A stretch of 64,000 bases of DNA from Chloroflexota bacterium (GTDB lineage: Bacteria > Chloroflexota > Anaerolineae > Promineifilales > Promineifilaceae): NCBI GenBank assembly GCA_014584575.1, contig JACTMP010000035.1:62544-126543 (forward strand). Reading direction: 5' to 3'. Both the position numbers and the translations under genes were made by a program. The notes below the pieces were generated by a model. That model had not been told where the DNA came from. It saw only the letters and a list, made by a program, of their open reading frames with translations, and did no database searches. How positions within the stretch are numbered: the stretch's first letter is position 1; every line of letters starts with the position of its first letter. This document shows, in pieces, positions 35,467 through 43,782 of this stretch.

Positions 35467-35961
35467 ATGAACACATCGCGCTTGATGATTGTGATGGCTG
35501 ATGCCCGGTGGACGCAGGCGGCGCTGCATTTGGCCTGCGCCATGTCCCACCGCGAGCAGGCGGAACTGCTGCTGCTGAAGATGCTGCCGGTGCGCCATCC
35601 TTTGCTGCTGGGTACAGCGGGGGGGTCGTTGAGTTTTACGGCCGTAGATGCCCGACTCCTGGAGCTAATGGTCATGACGGCTGAAGATTACGGCATCCCT
35701 TTAGAAATTCGCCGCTGCCAGTATGCCAACTATTGGCCCGCGGTGGTGGATGCGGCGGAGCAGTTAGGGGTCACGGCCGTGATCATCCACATCCCCCCTT
35801 CCCCCATCCCCTACTGGTCAGAGTACCGCCGCCGGTGGCTGCGCCGCCAACTGGGGCGGCAGCGCCAACACCTGCTCACCCTGGATGACCTGGCCCCTTC
35901 CCTGACCTATGCACCGGCCATTACCCTGCCGGACGATATAACCGCCTCATTTGACCACTAA
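35467..35961 (+). CDS. USP-like small protein
   Basis: A 164-residue cytosolic protein resembling universal-stress proteins: first beta strand LMIVMADARWTQAALHLACAMSHR, LLLLKMLPV, and VVDAAEQLGVTAVIIHIP in place of the usual nucleotide-loop region. The canonical G-x2-G-x9-G-S/T ATP loop is not seen. AGGAG is 6 bases before ATG 35467. Given the neighbours, it may stand in for the USP-like domain missing from the KdpD-like kinase, or regulate the transporter that follows 45 bp downstream (inference). Confidence 0.6.
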   Translation: MNTSRLMIVMADARWTQAALHLACAMSHREQAELLLLKMLPVRHPLLLGTAGGSLSFTAVDARLLELMVMTAEDYGIPLEIRRCQYANYWPAVVDAAEQLGVTAVIIHIPPSPIPYWSEYRRRWLRRQLGRQRQHLLTLDDLAPSLTYAPAITLPDDITASFDH

Positions 35962-36006
35962 GATGGCTCACATGGTTTTACATATTTTGTGCATTGGAGA
36001 ATTGAC

Positions 36007-38016
36007 GTGACAACGCAAAACAGTAATCTTGAAGAAATAACACCTGCCAGGAGCAATTCCCGTTTTTCGCTTTCCCATCTGCTGCTGGGCAAACCACTGG
36101 CTACCCGCGATCTGGAACACCAGACCGTCAACCGGCCCATCGGCCTGGCCGTCTTTGCCTCAGACGCCCTCTCCTCCACCGCTTACGCTACCGAGGAAAT
36201 CCTGTTCATCCTGGCGCTGGCGGGTACGGCTGCTTTTGCCCTATCCATTCCCATTGCCATCGCCATTGCCATCCTGCTGGTCATCGTCACCATTTCCTAC
36301 CGGCAAACCATCTACGCCTACCCCAATGGCGGCGGCGCCTACATCGTCGCCCGCGACAACCTGGGCGAAGTGGCCGCCCAAATCGCCGGCGCCGCCCTGC
36401 TCACCGACTACATTCTAACCGTCGCCGTCAGCATCTCTGCCGGCGTAGCCCAGATTGCCTCCGCCTTCCCTGTTTTGAATCCCTACCGCGTGGAAGTCGC
36501 CCTGCTCGTCATTTTTATTATGACTCTTGTCAATTTACGCGGCGTGAAGGAGAGCGGTACGGTATTTGCCATCCCCACCTACTTCTTCCTGGGCACTATG
36601 TTCGTTACGCTCGGTGTGGGCATGTACCAACACTTCACCGGTACATTAGGCATTGTCACTGATGTCCATTCAGTGGAGACGTTGATTGTCCAGCCATTGA
36701 CGATCTTTCTGATATTACGGGCGTTTTCCAGCGGTTCGGCCGCGCTCACCGGCATCGAAGCCATCTCCAACGGCATCACCGCTTTCAAAGAGCCACGCAG
36801 CCACAATGCGGCCGTTACCCTTTCCTGGATGAGCGGCATCCTGATCACCATCTTCTTAGGCATCACCTTTTTGTCACACCAGATTCAGGCCATGCCCAGC
36901 CACACAGAAACCATCATTTCCCAACTGGGGCGCACGGTGTTTGGCGATAACAGCGTTTTTTACCTGGCAGTGGTCGCCGGCACCGCTCTCATCTTGCTGA
37001 TGGCCGCCAACACCAGTTACGCCGATTTCCCCCGCCTGGCTGCGCTCCATGCCGGTGATGGCTTTTTGCCGCGCCAGCTTACCTTCCGCGGCGGCCGCCT
37101 GGTATTCTCCTGGGGCATCATCACCCTGGCAACGCTGGCCTCGCTGCTGGTGATTGTGATGAACGCTTCCACCAGCGCCTTGATTCCGCTGTATGCCATT
37201 GGCGTCTTTTTGAGCTTTACCGTTTCGCAGACGGGTATGGTGGTGCGTTTGCGAAAGATCGGCCGTTTGAAGTCCGGCGAGAGTGTACAGGGATTGGAAA
37301 CAGTGATGACGTATGATCCCCGCTGGCGGCTAAAAATGGTAGTCAGTGCATTTGGCGCAGTTTGTACGGGTATTGTGATGATGATTTTTGCCATCACCAA
37401 GTTCACTTCCGGCGCCTGGTTTGTCATCTTGTTGATCCCTACCCTGGTTTTCCTGTTCTTCCGCGTCCATCATCATTACAAAGATGTGGCCCATGCGCTC
37501 AGCCTGCGGGACAAGACGTATGATATTGCCGTACACCCGGTGCAAACGGTGGTATTGGTGGATGGGGTGCATACGGGCACGATTGAACTGGTCAACTTTG
37601 CCAAATCATTGCAGCACCCCTGGCACGCCGTCCACATTGGCGTGAATCCGCAGAAAGCCAGCCAGGTGCAGGCATTGTGGGATCAGGTGATTGGCGAAGG
37701 CGAACTGGTGGTTGTGCCCTCACCGTACCGGCAGCTTAACATGCCTATTCGCAATTACGTGGAAACTCTGCTGCGGCAGAACCCGGACAGTTATGTGCAT
37801 GTGGTGGTGGGGCATCTGGCGATGGACAGCGTATGGAAGCAAGCGCTGCACCAAAACAGTGTGTTTATCTTTAATCTGGCGCTCAACGGTCTGGAACGGG
37901 TGGTGGTAACAATCGTGCCCCACCAGATTGGAAGACATCAAAATGGCGGCGAAGTTGTAGACCGTAATGTGCTGACGAATGAGGATTTGCGCCGCTCGGG
38001 GAAAAGTGAGCGGTGA
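36007..38016 (+). CDS. kimA: KimA-like potassium importer (APC/KUP superfamily)
   Basis: A 669-residue permease with about 12 membrane helices and a ~170-residue cytosolic C-terminal domain. The N-terminal IGLAVFASDALSSTAYATEE and YPNGGGAYIVARDNLG motifs match the YdaO/KimA group, whose B. subtilis member is a K+/H+ symporter controlled by c-di-AMP. The C-terminal tail (TVVLVDGVHTGTIELVNFAK, VVVGHLAMDSVWKQALH) is USP-like as in KimA. The start is GTG 36007 with GGAG 8 bases upstream; the frame also allows GTG 35989. The context with KdpD/KdpE-like proteins supports K+ rather than amino-acid transport, but substrate is inferred. It contains no ACGGCCGT, unlike its neighbours. Its TGA stop is in a heptamer array. 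Confidence 0.82.
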   Translation: MTTQNSNLEEITPARSNSRFSLSHLLLGKPLATRDLEHQTVNRPIGLAVFASDALSSTAYATEEILFILALAGTAAFALSIPIAIAIAILLVIVTISYRQTIYAYPNGGGAYIVARDNLGEVAAQIAGAALLTDYILTVAVSISAGVAQIASAFPVLNPYRVEVALLVIFIMTLVNLRGVKESGTVFAIPTYFFLGTMFVTLGVGMYQHFTGTLGIVTDVHSVETLIVQPLTIFLILRAFSSGSAALTGIEAISNGITAFKEPRSHNAAVTLSWMSGILITIFLGITFLSHQIQAMPSHTETIISQLGRTVFGDNSVFYLAVVAGTALILLMAANTSYADFPRLAALHAGDGFLPRQLTFRGGRLVFSWGIITLATLASLLVIVMNASTSALIPLYAIGVFLSFTVSQTGMVVRLRKIGRLKSGESVQGLETVMTYDPRWRLKMVVSAFGAVCTGIVMMIFAITKFTSGAWFVILLIPTLVFLFFRVHHHYKDVAHALSLRDKTYDIAVHPVQTVVLVDGVHTGTIELVNFAKSLQHPWHAVHIGVNPQKASQVQALWDQVIGEGELVVVPSPYRQLNMPIRNYVETLLRQNPDSYVHVVVGHLAMDSVWKQALHQNSVFIFNLALNGLERVVVTIVPHQIGRHQNGGEVVDRNVLTNEDLRRSGKSER

Positions 38017-38075
38017 GCGGTGAGCGGTGAGCGGTGAGTGACTGCTTACTGCCTACTGCTAACTGCTTACTTCTT
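38006..38075. repeat. Heptamer array containing two convergent stop codons
   Basis: Ten 7-bp units: GTGAGCG x4, GTGAGTG, then ACTGCTT, ACTGCCT, ACTGCTA, ACTGCTT, ACTTCTT. The plus-strand KimA stop (38014-38016) is in unit 2 and the minus-strand SDR stop (38067-38069) in unit 9. Units read TGA on the plus strand in the left half and TAA/AGTAAGC on the minus strand in the right half, so both directions meet stops in every frame. Confidence 0.9.
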
Positions 38076-38900
38076 ATCAATCTTCAACTGCCGTGCCACC
38101 AGGCGGTCAAACCAGCGGTCGGGCAGCAGGCGGGGGAGCAGCCAGCCGGTGAGTCGTTTGCGGGGGATGGGGTAGCGGGTTTTGGGGTGTTCGCTTTCTA
38201 ATGCTTGCAGGATGACGGCCGTGACCCGTTCCACCGGCAGCGCGGATTGTTCCCGTTTTTCCACCTGGGCGGCGAGCGGTTGCAGGACACGGCCGTAATC
38301 CGTTCCCATATACCGCTCCACCTGCCCGGCAAACTTGCCGATGATGGGTGTGCGCACCGTGCCCGGCTCAATCAGGATCACATCAATACCGTACAGCAGC
38401 AGTTCCCGCCGCAGCGCGTCCGACATCGCTTCCAGCGCATGTTTGGAGGCGGCATACGCCCCCATAAACGGATAGACGATGCGCCCACTGACTGAACTGA
38501 TGTTGATGATGCGCCCCGGTGGATGGGGCCAGTTGGCCTGTGCGCCCAACAGCGGCAGGCAAGCCTGGGTCACAGCCAACACACCGGTGACGTTGATTTC
38601 CAGATGGTGGCGGAATTCGTCCAGAGGCAGGTGCATGAGGGGGGCGGGTTCGGCGATACCGGCATTGTTGATGAGGGCGGTGAGTGGGGCGGGGAGTTGG
38701 GCAACGGCCGTTGCCATCGCCCCTTCATCCGTGACATCAAACAATAACGGCGTAAAACCATCCCCTAACTCCGCCTGAATCCGGTCAGCGTCCGCCGGTT
38801 TACGCACACTGCCATACACCCGCCAGCCCCGCCCCGCCAGCATTTTAGCTGCCTCATAGCCAATCCCAGTAGAGACGCCTGTAATCACAATTGACTTCAT
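38067..38900 (-). CDS. Short-chain dehydrogenase/reductase
   Basis: A 277-residue classical SDR. It has the Rossmann cofactor loop TGVSTGIG (residues 7-14), NNAG (near 90), catalytic Ser in ISSVSGRIV and YAASK with Tyr/Lys (near 152-156). The region after the catalytic Lys (ALRRELLLYGIDVILIEPGTVRT) is typical of retinol-dehydrogenase-like SDRs. NAD(P)-dependent oxidation of an alcohol is expected; the substrate is unknown. Both its stop and that of KimA lie in one heptamer array. Confidence 0.92.
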   Translation of the reverse strand: MKSIVITGVSTGIGYEAAKMLAGRGWRVYGSVRKPADADRIQAELGDGFTPLLFDVTDEGAMATAVAQLPAPLTALINNAGIAEPAPLMHLPLDEFRHHLEINVTGVLAVTQACLPLLGAQANWPHPPGRIINISSVSGRIVYPFMGAYAASKHALEAMSDALRRELLLYGIDVILIEPGTVRTPIIGKFAGQVERYMGTDYGRVLQPLAAQVEKREQSALPVERVTAVILQALESEHPKTRYPIPRKRLTGWLLPRLLPDRWFDRLVARQLKIDKK

Positions 38901-38934
38901 GGGAACCTGTCGTGAAAATAATCAGAGATTACGC

Positions 38935-38976
38935 AGATGACGCAGATTTTCTTCATCTGTGAAATCTGCGTCATCT
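38935..38976. repeat. 15-bp inverted repeat GATGACGCAGATTT
   Basis: Perfect arms 38935-38949 and 38962-38976 with a 12-base loop, between the SDR start and the next gene's stop. There is no T-run on the coding strand directly after it, so terminator function is possible but not clear. Confidence 0.7.
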
Positions 38977-38988
38977 TTGATTTTCATC

Positions 38989-39675
38989 CTACCATTTCTG
39001 CATGAGGTAGCCGAGTACGGCCGTAAGCACCCCCAACAACAACGCGCCGCCGCTCATGATCACGCCTACGTCAAACCAGAATTGCTCCGGGAAGAGGCGG
39101 ATGAGGCCGTCGGTGTAGGCAAACGTCCAGGTGCCGGGTGGGAAAAGCAGTTCGTGGAATTGCACAAAGAATACGTCCCAGGCCAGCAAAATAAAGAGGG
39201 CAATGGCCGCCAGCATCACCACCGTAAAAACGCCGCCCCACATGATGGTGCGCCAGCCGTACACGGCCGTTTCCGGCTTTAACACCAACACCAGTGACCC
39301 GACAACCACAATGATCCCCGCCACCAGCCAGACGGCGCGGATATTGTCGGCCACGTTTTTCACATCCAGCATATGGCCGATTTCGCGCTCATTGTAAAGC
39401 GGCTGACCATCTGGCAATTGTAGTTCTTCCAGCAGGTAGATCACATCATCAGCCCGGCCTGGCTGGCGCAAATAGGCCAGCGTTTGTTGGGCCAGGTCGA
39501 GCCGCTGTGCAGGGGTGAGGCCGTAATTGTCGGGGGGGATACGGCCGTACTCCCATGCCGGGTAGCTGGGCCAGTTCCATTCAATCACCAGTAGCATCAT
39601 GCCCAGCCCCAGGAAAAAGGGCGTAGCGATGATGACGGCCGTGCGCAGGAGTTTATGCCAGGTGGTTAATTCCAT
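38989..39675 (-). CDS. DUF1461 / TIGR01906-type integral membrane protein
   Basis: A 228-residue protein with four membrane segments (residues about 10-30, 113-133, 143-165, 203-225). The loop FHELLFPPGTWTFAYTDGLIRLFPEQFW fits the family pattern 'FH..FF....W.f....dtLi.lfP..F' that I associate with the TIGR01906/DUF1461 family, and the ERE(I)GHM...V segment precedes the second helix as in that family. Function unknown. It has GGAG 6 bases before ATG 39675; the upstream heptamer array ends in this ribosome site. Confidence 0.75.
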   Translation of the reverse strand: MELTTWHKLLRTAVIIATPFFLGLGMMLLVIEWNWPSYPAWEYGRIPPDNYGLTPAQRLDLAQQTLAYLRQPGRADDVIYLLEELQLPDGQPLYNEREIGHMLDVKNVADNIRAVWLVAGIIVVVGSLVLVLKPETAVYGWRTIMWGGVFTVVMLAAIALFILLAWDVFFVQFHELLFPPGTWTFAYTDGLIRLFPEQFWFDVGVIMSGGALLLGVLTAVLGYLMQKW

Positions 39676-39682
39676 TTTTCTC

Positions 39683-39759
39683 CGTAATTCGTAATCCGTT
39701 ATCCGTGTTCCGTAATCCGTCGGTCATCGGATTACGGGTTACGGCTCACGGATTACGGT
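39683..39759. repeat. Eleven-unit heptamer array from stop codon to ribosome site
   Basis: Units CGTAATT, CGTAATC, CGTTATC, CGTGTTC, CGTAATC, CGTCGGT, CATCGGA, TTACGGG, TTACGGC, TCACGGA, TTACGGT. The stop of the MFS/spermidine-synthase gene (39753-39755) is in the last unit and the first unit touches the GGAG of the DUF1461 gene, so the array is the complete intergenic region. The halves are reverse-complementary (CGTAATC versus GATTACG). Confidence 0.92.
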
Positions 39760-41357
39760 TCCAGTCCGGGCAAACCCGCCGGACCGGTTTGTAGTAAATA
39801 ACGCAAAACAAGCGTGTCAATAATGATCTCCACGGGGGCGCGTTCGTCGGTGAAGATGACGTCGGAGGGGGTGACGGGCACGGTGTGGGCGACGGCCGTA
39901 TCCAATGCCTCTCTGAGCAACGGGTCAACGTTGGGGCTGAGTTGGGCCAGGTTGGCGGCCACATTTTCCGGTGTGGTTGGCTGCATGGTGGCGATCAGGA
40001 TGGTATTCAGCGTGCCGGGCACGTCAATGGCGTGAAGAGTCGGAAAAACGGTCAGCATCGTGGCCGCCATGGCATCAACCAGGGTGCGATCTTGGGGCGC
40101 ACGTCCCACATTCACGGCCACCACGCCATCTTCCGTCAGATGCGCCTGCACCTCCTGGAAAAATTCGCGGGTGGTCAGGTGCCAGGGGATGTAGGGCACT
40201 TTGTAGGCGTCAATGGTGATGACATCGTATTGCGCGGTCAGGCGGTTGAGTTCGTAACGGCCGTCGCCAGCGATCAGGTTGATGTGCGGCTCGGTCAGAT
40301 CAAAATAATCTACGCCCACCTGAATGATGGTCGGGTCGAGTTCGATGCTGTCAATGGGGATGGGGCCAAAGACACGGCCGTACTGCTTGGGAATGGTGCC
40401 CGCCGCCAGCCCAATCACCGCCATGTTGTCCACCCGCACCGGCCCTTCGTTATAAAAGGGGGCCGCCAGCATAATGCTCCACACCGACACGCGCGGCACG
40501 TAGCCGCCGTCACAATAAAAGGAATGGTACGCCTGCCCTTCATTCAGCAGCAGGTAATTGCAGTCGTCGTGGCGCACTACCTGGATGTAGTTATAGGCCG
40601 ATTCGGTCTCAAAAATCTGCCCTTCGTATGCTTTGACGGTGCCGCGTGTCCCCAAATAGGCGACGGGCAGCAAGAGCAGTAAGAGCGCCACTCCCCACAC
40701 GGCCGTGCGCCGCCGCGTCTGCCACAAGCCCCCCAACCCCACCAGCAGCAAAATCGTGCCAAAAATCAGCGCCGTCAGCCGTGACCCGGCCAGGGGGATG
40801 ACAAACAACACCGGTAAATAGGTGCCCACGATGCTGCCCCAGGTGGAGATGGCATAGATACGGCCGCTCACCCGTCCCGCCTCGCCCACATCCTGCACCG
40901 CCAGCCGAATGGCAAAGGGGGACATGCAGCCCAGCAAGGTCACAGGCACGGCCAGCGCCAGGATGACGCCCACCAGCGAACCGGCTATCGCGCCGACATT
41001 CACCGCCGCCAGCGCCGCCGCCGCCGAGCGCAACAGGACGCTGGTGAGCAGCAAGAAAAAGACGCCGGCAAAACCGGTGATGGTGACCAGGGTGTAAAAG
41101 AGATGGGGGTACGGCCGTTTGTCGGCCAGCCGCCCGCCAATGAAATAACCGGCCGTCAGGAAGAGCAGAACCAGCCCAATCACGTTGGCCCAGACGATGT
41201 TGGAGGTGCCATACACCGTCTGCAACATGCGGCTGGTGGTGAACTCTATCGCCAACGTACTCATGCCGGCGATAAAAACGGTGAAGTAGAGATAGGCACG
41301 GCCGTGAGGCAATGATTGGGGGGTAGGGGCTGGTTGGTTGATAATCGTTCTCCTCAT
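39753..41357 (-). CDS. Fused membrane domain / spermidine synthase-like protein
   Basis: A 534-residue protein. The first ~230 residues form seven or more membrane helices (FIAGMSTLAIEFTTSRML, LVLLFLTAGYFIGGRLAD, FGTILLLVGLGGLW), the pattern of 'fused MFS/spermidine synthase' proteins. The C-terminal part is aminopropyltransferase-like: MAVIGLAAGTIPKQYG (SAM-binding loop), SIELDPTIIQVGVDYF, INLIAGDGRYELNR and DVITIDAYKVPYIPWHLTTREFF. The polyamine-site residues cannot be judged by eye. It may methylate or aminopropylate a substrate at the membrane. A TGTTATAAT box ends 8 bases before the ATG. Confidence 0.85.
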   Translation of the reverse strand: MRRTIINQPAPTPQSLPHGRAYLYFTVFIAGMSTLAIEFTTSRMLQTVYGTSNIVWANVIGLVLLFLTAGYFIGGRLADKRPYPHLFYTLVTITGFAGVFFLLLTSVLLRSAAAALAAVNVGAIAGSLVGVILALAVPVTLLGCMSPFAIRLAVQDVGEAGRVSGRIYAISTWGSIVGTYLPVLFVIPLAGSRLTALIFGTILLLVGLGGLWQTRRRTAVWGVALLLLLLPVAYLGTRGTVKAYEGQIFETESAYNYIQVVRHDDCNYLLLNEGQAYHSFYCDGGYVPRVSVWSIMLAAPFYNEGPVRVDNMAVIGLAAGTIPKQYGRVFGPIPIDSIELDPTIIQVGVDYFDLTEPHINLIAGDGRYELNRLTAQYDVITIDAYKVPYIPWHLTTREFFQEVQAHLTEDGVVAVNVGRAPQDRTLVDAMAATMLTVFPTLHAIDVPGTLNTILIATMQPTTPENVAANLAQLSPNVDPLLREALDTAVAHTVPVTPSDVIFTDERAPVEIIIDTLVLRYLLQTGPAGLPGLEP

Positions 41358-41365
41358 CCACCCCG

Positions 41366-41374
41366 ATTATAACA
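41366..41374 (-). promoter_or_regulatory. Extended -10 promoter, near-leaderless
   Basis: On the minus strand TG-T-TATAAT ends 8 bases before the ATG at 41357, so transcription should begin within one or two bases of the start codon. GGGGTGG lies in that gap and may be coincidental. Confidence 0.7.
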
Positions 41375-41782
41375 GGGCTGGGAAATCTGTCCGATTTTTG
41401 GCGGATTTTTGGCGGGAAAGGGGTGGTGTACGGCCGTGCTGTTTCTTACACTGCTGCCAGCCGGGTGGGCAGGACAGGGTGTGTATGGGGAGGACGGTTG
41501 TTCCTGTCGCTTTTTTAGACGTAACGGATCGGGATGTCTGAACCGTGTCATTTCAGTCTGATTGAGGTTTTTATGCTTCCAGAGACAGATGGTTTGACTG
41601 TGGCAGCGCCCTAGATGTGCGCAGACTACAAAGGATGAGACTAAATGTTGGGGATAGGATGGTTACGCGCATTTACGGCTAGGCACAAATACCTATCAGC
41701 AGACGTTGGTCAATGTGGTACGATTTACTTTAAGCTATTTATTTGCCAGAGGTGGTACGGTCGTAACCCTTTCACTACTACC
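41375..41782. other. Intergenic region, no gene seen
   Basis: Open frames here (for example from 41645) have no ribosome site or recognisable sequence. The region is AT-richer than the genes around it and contains one ACGGCCGT near 41430. A promoter for the secreted protein at 41839 is expected in the last 150 bp; TACTTTAAG near 41728 is a weak -10 candidate. Confidence 0.45.
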
Positions 41783-41815
41783 AAACATCCGATTTCTCCA
41801 AGGAATCGAATGTTT
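41783..41815. repeat. AGACATCCGAT-type hairpin repeat, copy 2
   Basis: Arms 41783-41797 and 41801-41815 with a 3-base loop; two of 15 pairs are imperfect. It is 23 bp upstream of the start of the LVIVD/CAP protein gene. Confidence 0.8.
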
Positions 41816-41838
41816 GTGCCATGTCTTCAGGAGTATTT

Positions 41839-43713
41839 ATGAACCCACAAAAATTCAAACTAACGTTGTTAATAGGGCTGGTCACGGCCGTGTTTATTCT
41901 GTTATCTATTACCAGGGAAAGCCAATCCCTTCAGACAACCCAGCCCTCAACCGCATCGAGTTACGCTTTCTGGTCGGAAACGGCCGTCAATACCTCCCAA
42001 CTGATTGAACTCAGCCGGTTGACAACTCTGGAAAAGGCTCACGGCTTCGCTATCCATGGAGATTATGCTTACATTGCCAGTGGCAATGAAGGCTTCTTAA
42101 AAGTGGTCAACATTGCTGACCCTGCTTATCCCTATGTTGTCGGCCAATGGCAATGTGAAAACGTTTGGATATGTGACACTTATGGCACGGCCGTCTGGCA
42201 GGTGAAAGCCTCAGGCAACTACCTCTTTGTGCGCGGCGGTGGCAACATCTACGTCCTGGACATTTCCCAACCTGCCCAGCCGCAGCTCGCCAACTATCTC
42301 TTTTTAGACAACAACGCCGCCTCCCCCTTCACCCGATACACCAACAACCTGTATACACACTCCAGTGACTTTGATGGTAGTCGCCGCCTGGAAGCGGTCA
42401 ATATCAGCGACCCACTAGACCTGGGGCGCACCATCTGGGCTGGCATTGATTACCAAATTGCGGATTTAGTCGTGCAAGGTAACTATATGTATGTCGCCGC
42501 CGATGGCATGGAGGGGCGATTCACTATTTACGACATCAGCCAATCCCCTCCATTACAACTAAGCCAACTGACTCTCAACGGGTTGCCGTATGGCATTGCC
42601 ATTATGGACGACTATGTCTACGTGGGCGACTTACAAGCCATTCATGTAATTGACGTTTCCAATCCCACCAATCCTCTCATCAGAGGCGAAATTGGCAACG
42701 ATCAGGTTGGTTTTGTGGTTGATTTACATATCGAGAACAACGTTCTCTATGTCAGCCAGAAATATGACGATCTGCTGGCCTACTCCATTGTCAACCGGGA
42801 AAACCCCGTGCTGGTCGCTTCTTATGCCATGCAGCCAGACGCCAGTGTGCTGCACCAGGCTTATACCCGTAATGGTTACGTATACACAACGGATGGGGAG
42901 AATTTCTCCATTCTGGCGCATGTGCCGCCCACAACAAGCATCATCCCCATTCCGCCACCGGCCGCCGGGCAGACGTTTTCCATCATTTGGGGTGACTACC
43001 GCTATGGACGCACCGCTTTTGAATTGCAGGAACAACATAACGGTAGCAATTGGCAGACAATTTACACCGGGCCGAATGCCAGGTATGAACTATCGCGCCT
43101 GTTGCCCGGCGAATATTGTTATCGGGTAAGGCTGATCAACGGCAATATCAATGGCGACTGGAGCCCCTCTCAATGCTTTATCCTTGCCGGTTCGCCTATG
43201 ACCTATCTACCTTTTGTGGTAAAGCCTGCTGCTTCTCCACCAACACCAACTGCCACGCCGCCCCCTACGGCAACCGCGCCGCCAGCCCCTACCGCTACGC
43301 CTAACCCCAACCAGTTTGCCCAGCAGGTGGTAGCGTTGGTGAATTCGGAACGCACGGCCGTTGGCTGCAACCCCGTCACCATGCACACCCAATTAAACCA
43401 GGCCGCCCTCGGCCATAGCCAGGATATGGCGACGAATGACTTTTTCTCCCATACAGGCTCAAATGGCTCTACACCCTGGCAGCGCATCACGGCATCCGGC
43501 TACGGCACTTTCTCGACCGCTGGTGAAAACATTGCTGCCGGTCAGTCAAGTCCACAGGCAGTGATGAACAGCTGGATGGATAGCGATGGTCACCGGGCAA
43601 ATATCCTCAATTGCGCCTTCCAGCATATCGGCGTTGGTTATTACTACCTGGCAAATGACATCGGTTCGGTTAATTACCATCATTACTGGACACAGGTCTT
43701 TGCCTCACCATAA
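41839..43713 (+). CDS. Secreted LVIVD-propeller protein with C-terminal CAP (SCP) domain
   Basis: A 624-residue secreted protein. After a signal peptide (LTLLIGLVTAVFILLS) come LVIVD-type repeats (YAYIASGNEGFLKVVNIADP, IYVLDISQPAQP, MYVAADGMEGRFTIYDIS, VYVGDLQAIHVIDVSNP), then an FN3-like stretch, the segment MTYLPFVVKP, a Pro/Thr/Ala linker (about 20 residues) and a CAP domain (VVALVNSERTAVG, HSQDMATNDFFSH, GENIAAGQSS, WMDSDGHRANIL) with the His/Glu/His set typical of bacterial YkwD-like proteins. The YLP tag that ends other secreted proteins here is followed by an extra domain. ATG 41839 has TCAGGAG 7 bases upstream. Surface role; CAP activity unknown. Confidence 0.87.
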   Translation: MNPQKFKLTLLIGLVTAVFILLSITRESQSLQTTQPSTASSYAFWSETAVNTSQLIELSRLTTLEKAHGFAIHGDYAYIASGNEGFLKVVNIADPAYPYVVGQWQCENVWICDTYGTAVWQVKASGNYLFVRGGGNIYVLDISQPAQPQLANYLFLDNNAASPFTRYTNNLYTHSSDFDGSRRLEAVNISDPLDLGRTIWAGIDYQIADLVVQGNYMYVAADGMEGRFTIYDISQSPPLQLSQLTLNGLPYGIAIMDDYVYVGDLQAIHVIDVSNPTNPLIRGEIGNDQVGFVVDLHIENNVLYVSQKYDDLLAYSIVNRENPVLVASYAMQPDASVLHQAYTRNGYVYTTDGENFSILAHVPPTTSIIPIPPPAAGQTFSIIWGDYRYGRTAFELQEQHNGSNWQTIYTGPNARYELSRLLPGEYCYRVRLINGNINGDWSPSQCFILAGSPMTYLPFVVKPAASPPTPTATPPPTATAPPAPTATPNPNQFAQQVVALVNSERTAVGCNPVTMHTQLNQAALGHSQDMATNDFFSHTGSNGSTPWQRITASGYGTFSTAGENIAAGQSSPQAVMNSWMDSDGHRANILNCAFQHIGVGYYYLANDIGSVNYHHYWTQVFASP

Positions 43714-43727
43714 AGTTTAGAGCATCA

Positions 43728-43760
43728 AGACATCCAATTTCTTGAAGAAATCGGATGTTT
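43728..43760. repeat. AGACATCCGAT-type hairpin repeat, copy 3
   Basis: Arms 43728-43742 and 43746-43760, 3-base loop, two imperfect pairs, between two plus-strand secreted-protein genes and just before the AGGAG of the second. Confidence 0.82.
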
Positions 43761-43782
43761 ACCTTTTCAGGAGAAATACAAC

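Noticed and set aside
35341..36006. c-di-AMP (ydaO) riboswitch upstream of the KimA-like gene
   Set aside because: Only 45 bp separate the USP-like gene from KimA, and the 126-bp gap before the USP gene holds a short nested hairpin without the conserved ydaO core as I know it.
41645..42008. Short open frames upstream of and overlapping the LVIVD/CAP gene
   Set aside because: No ribosome site or family signature, and they end inside the real gene.
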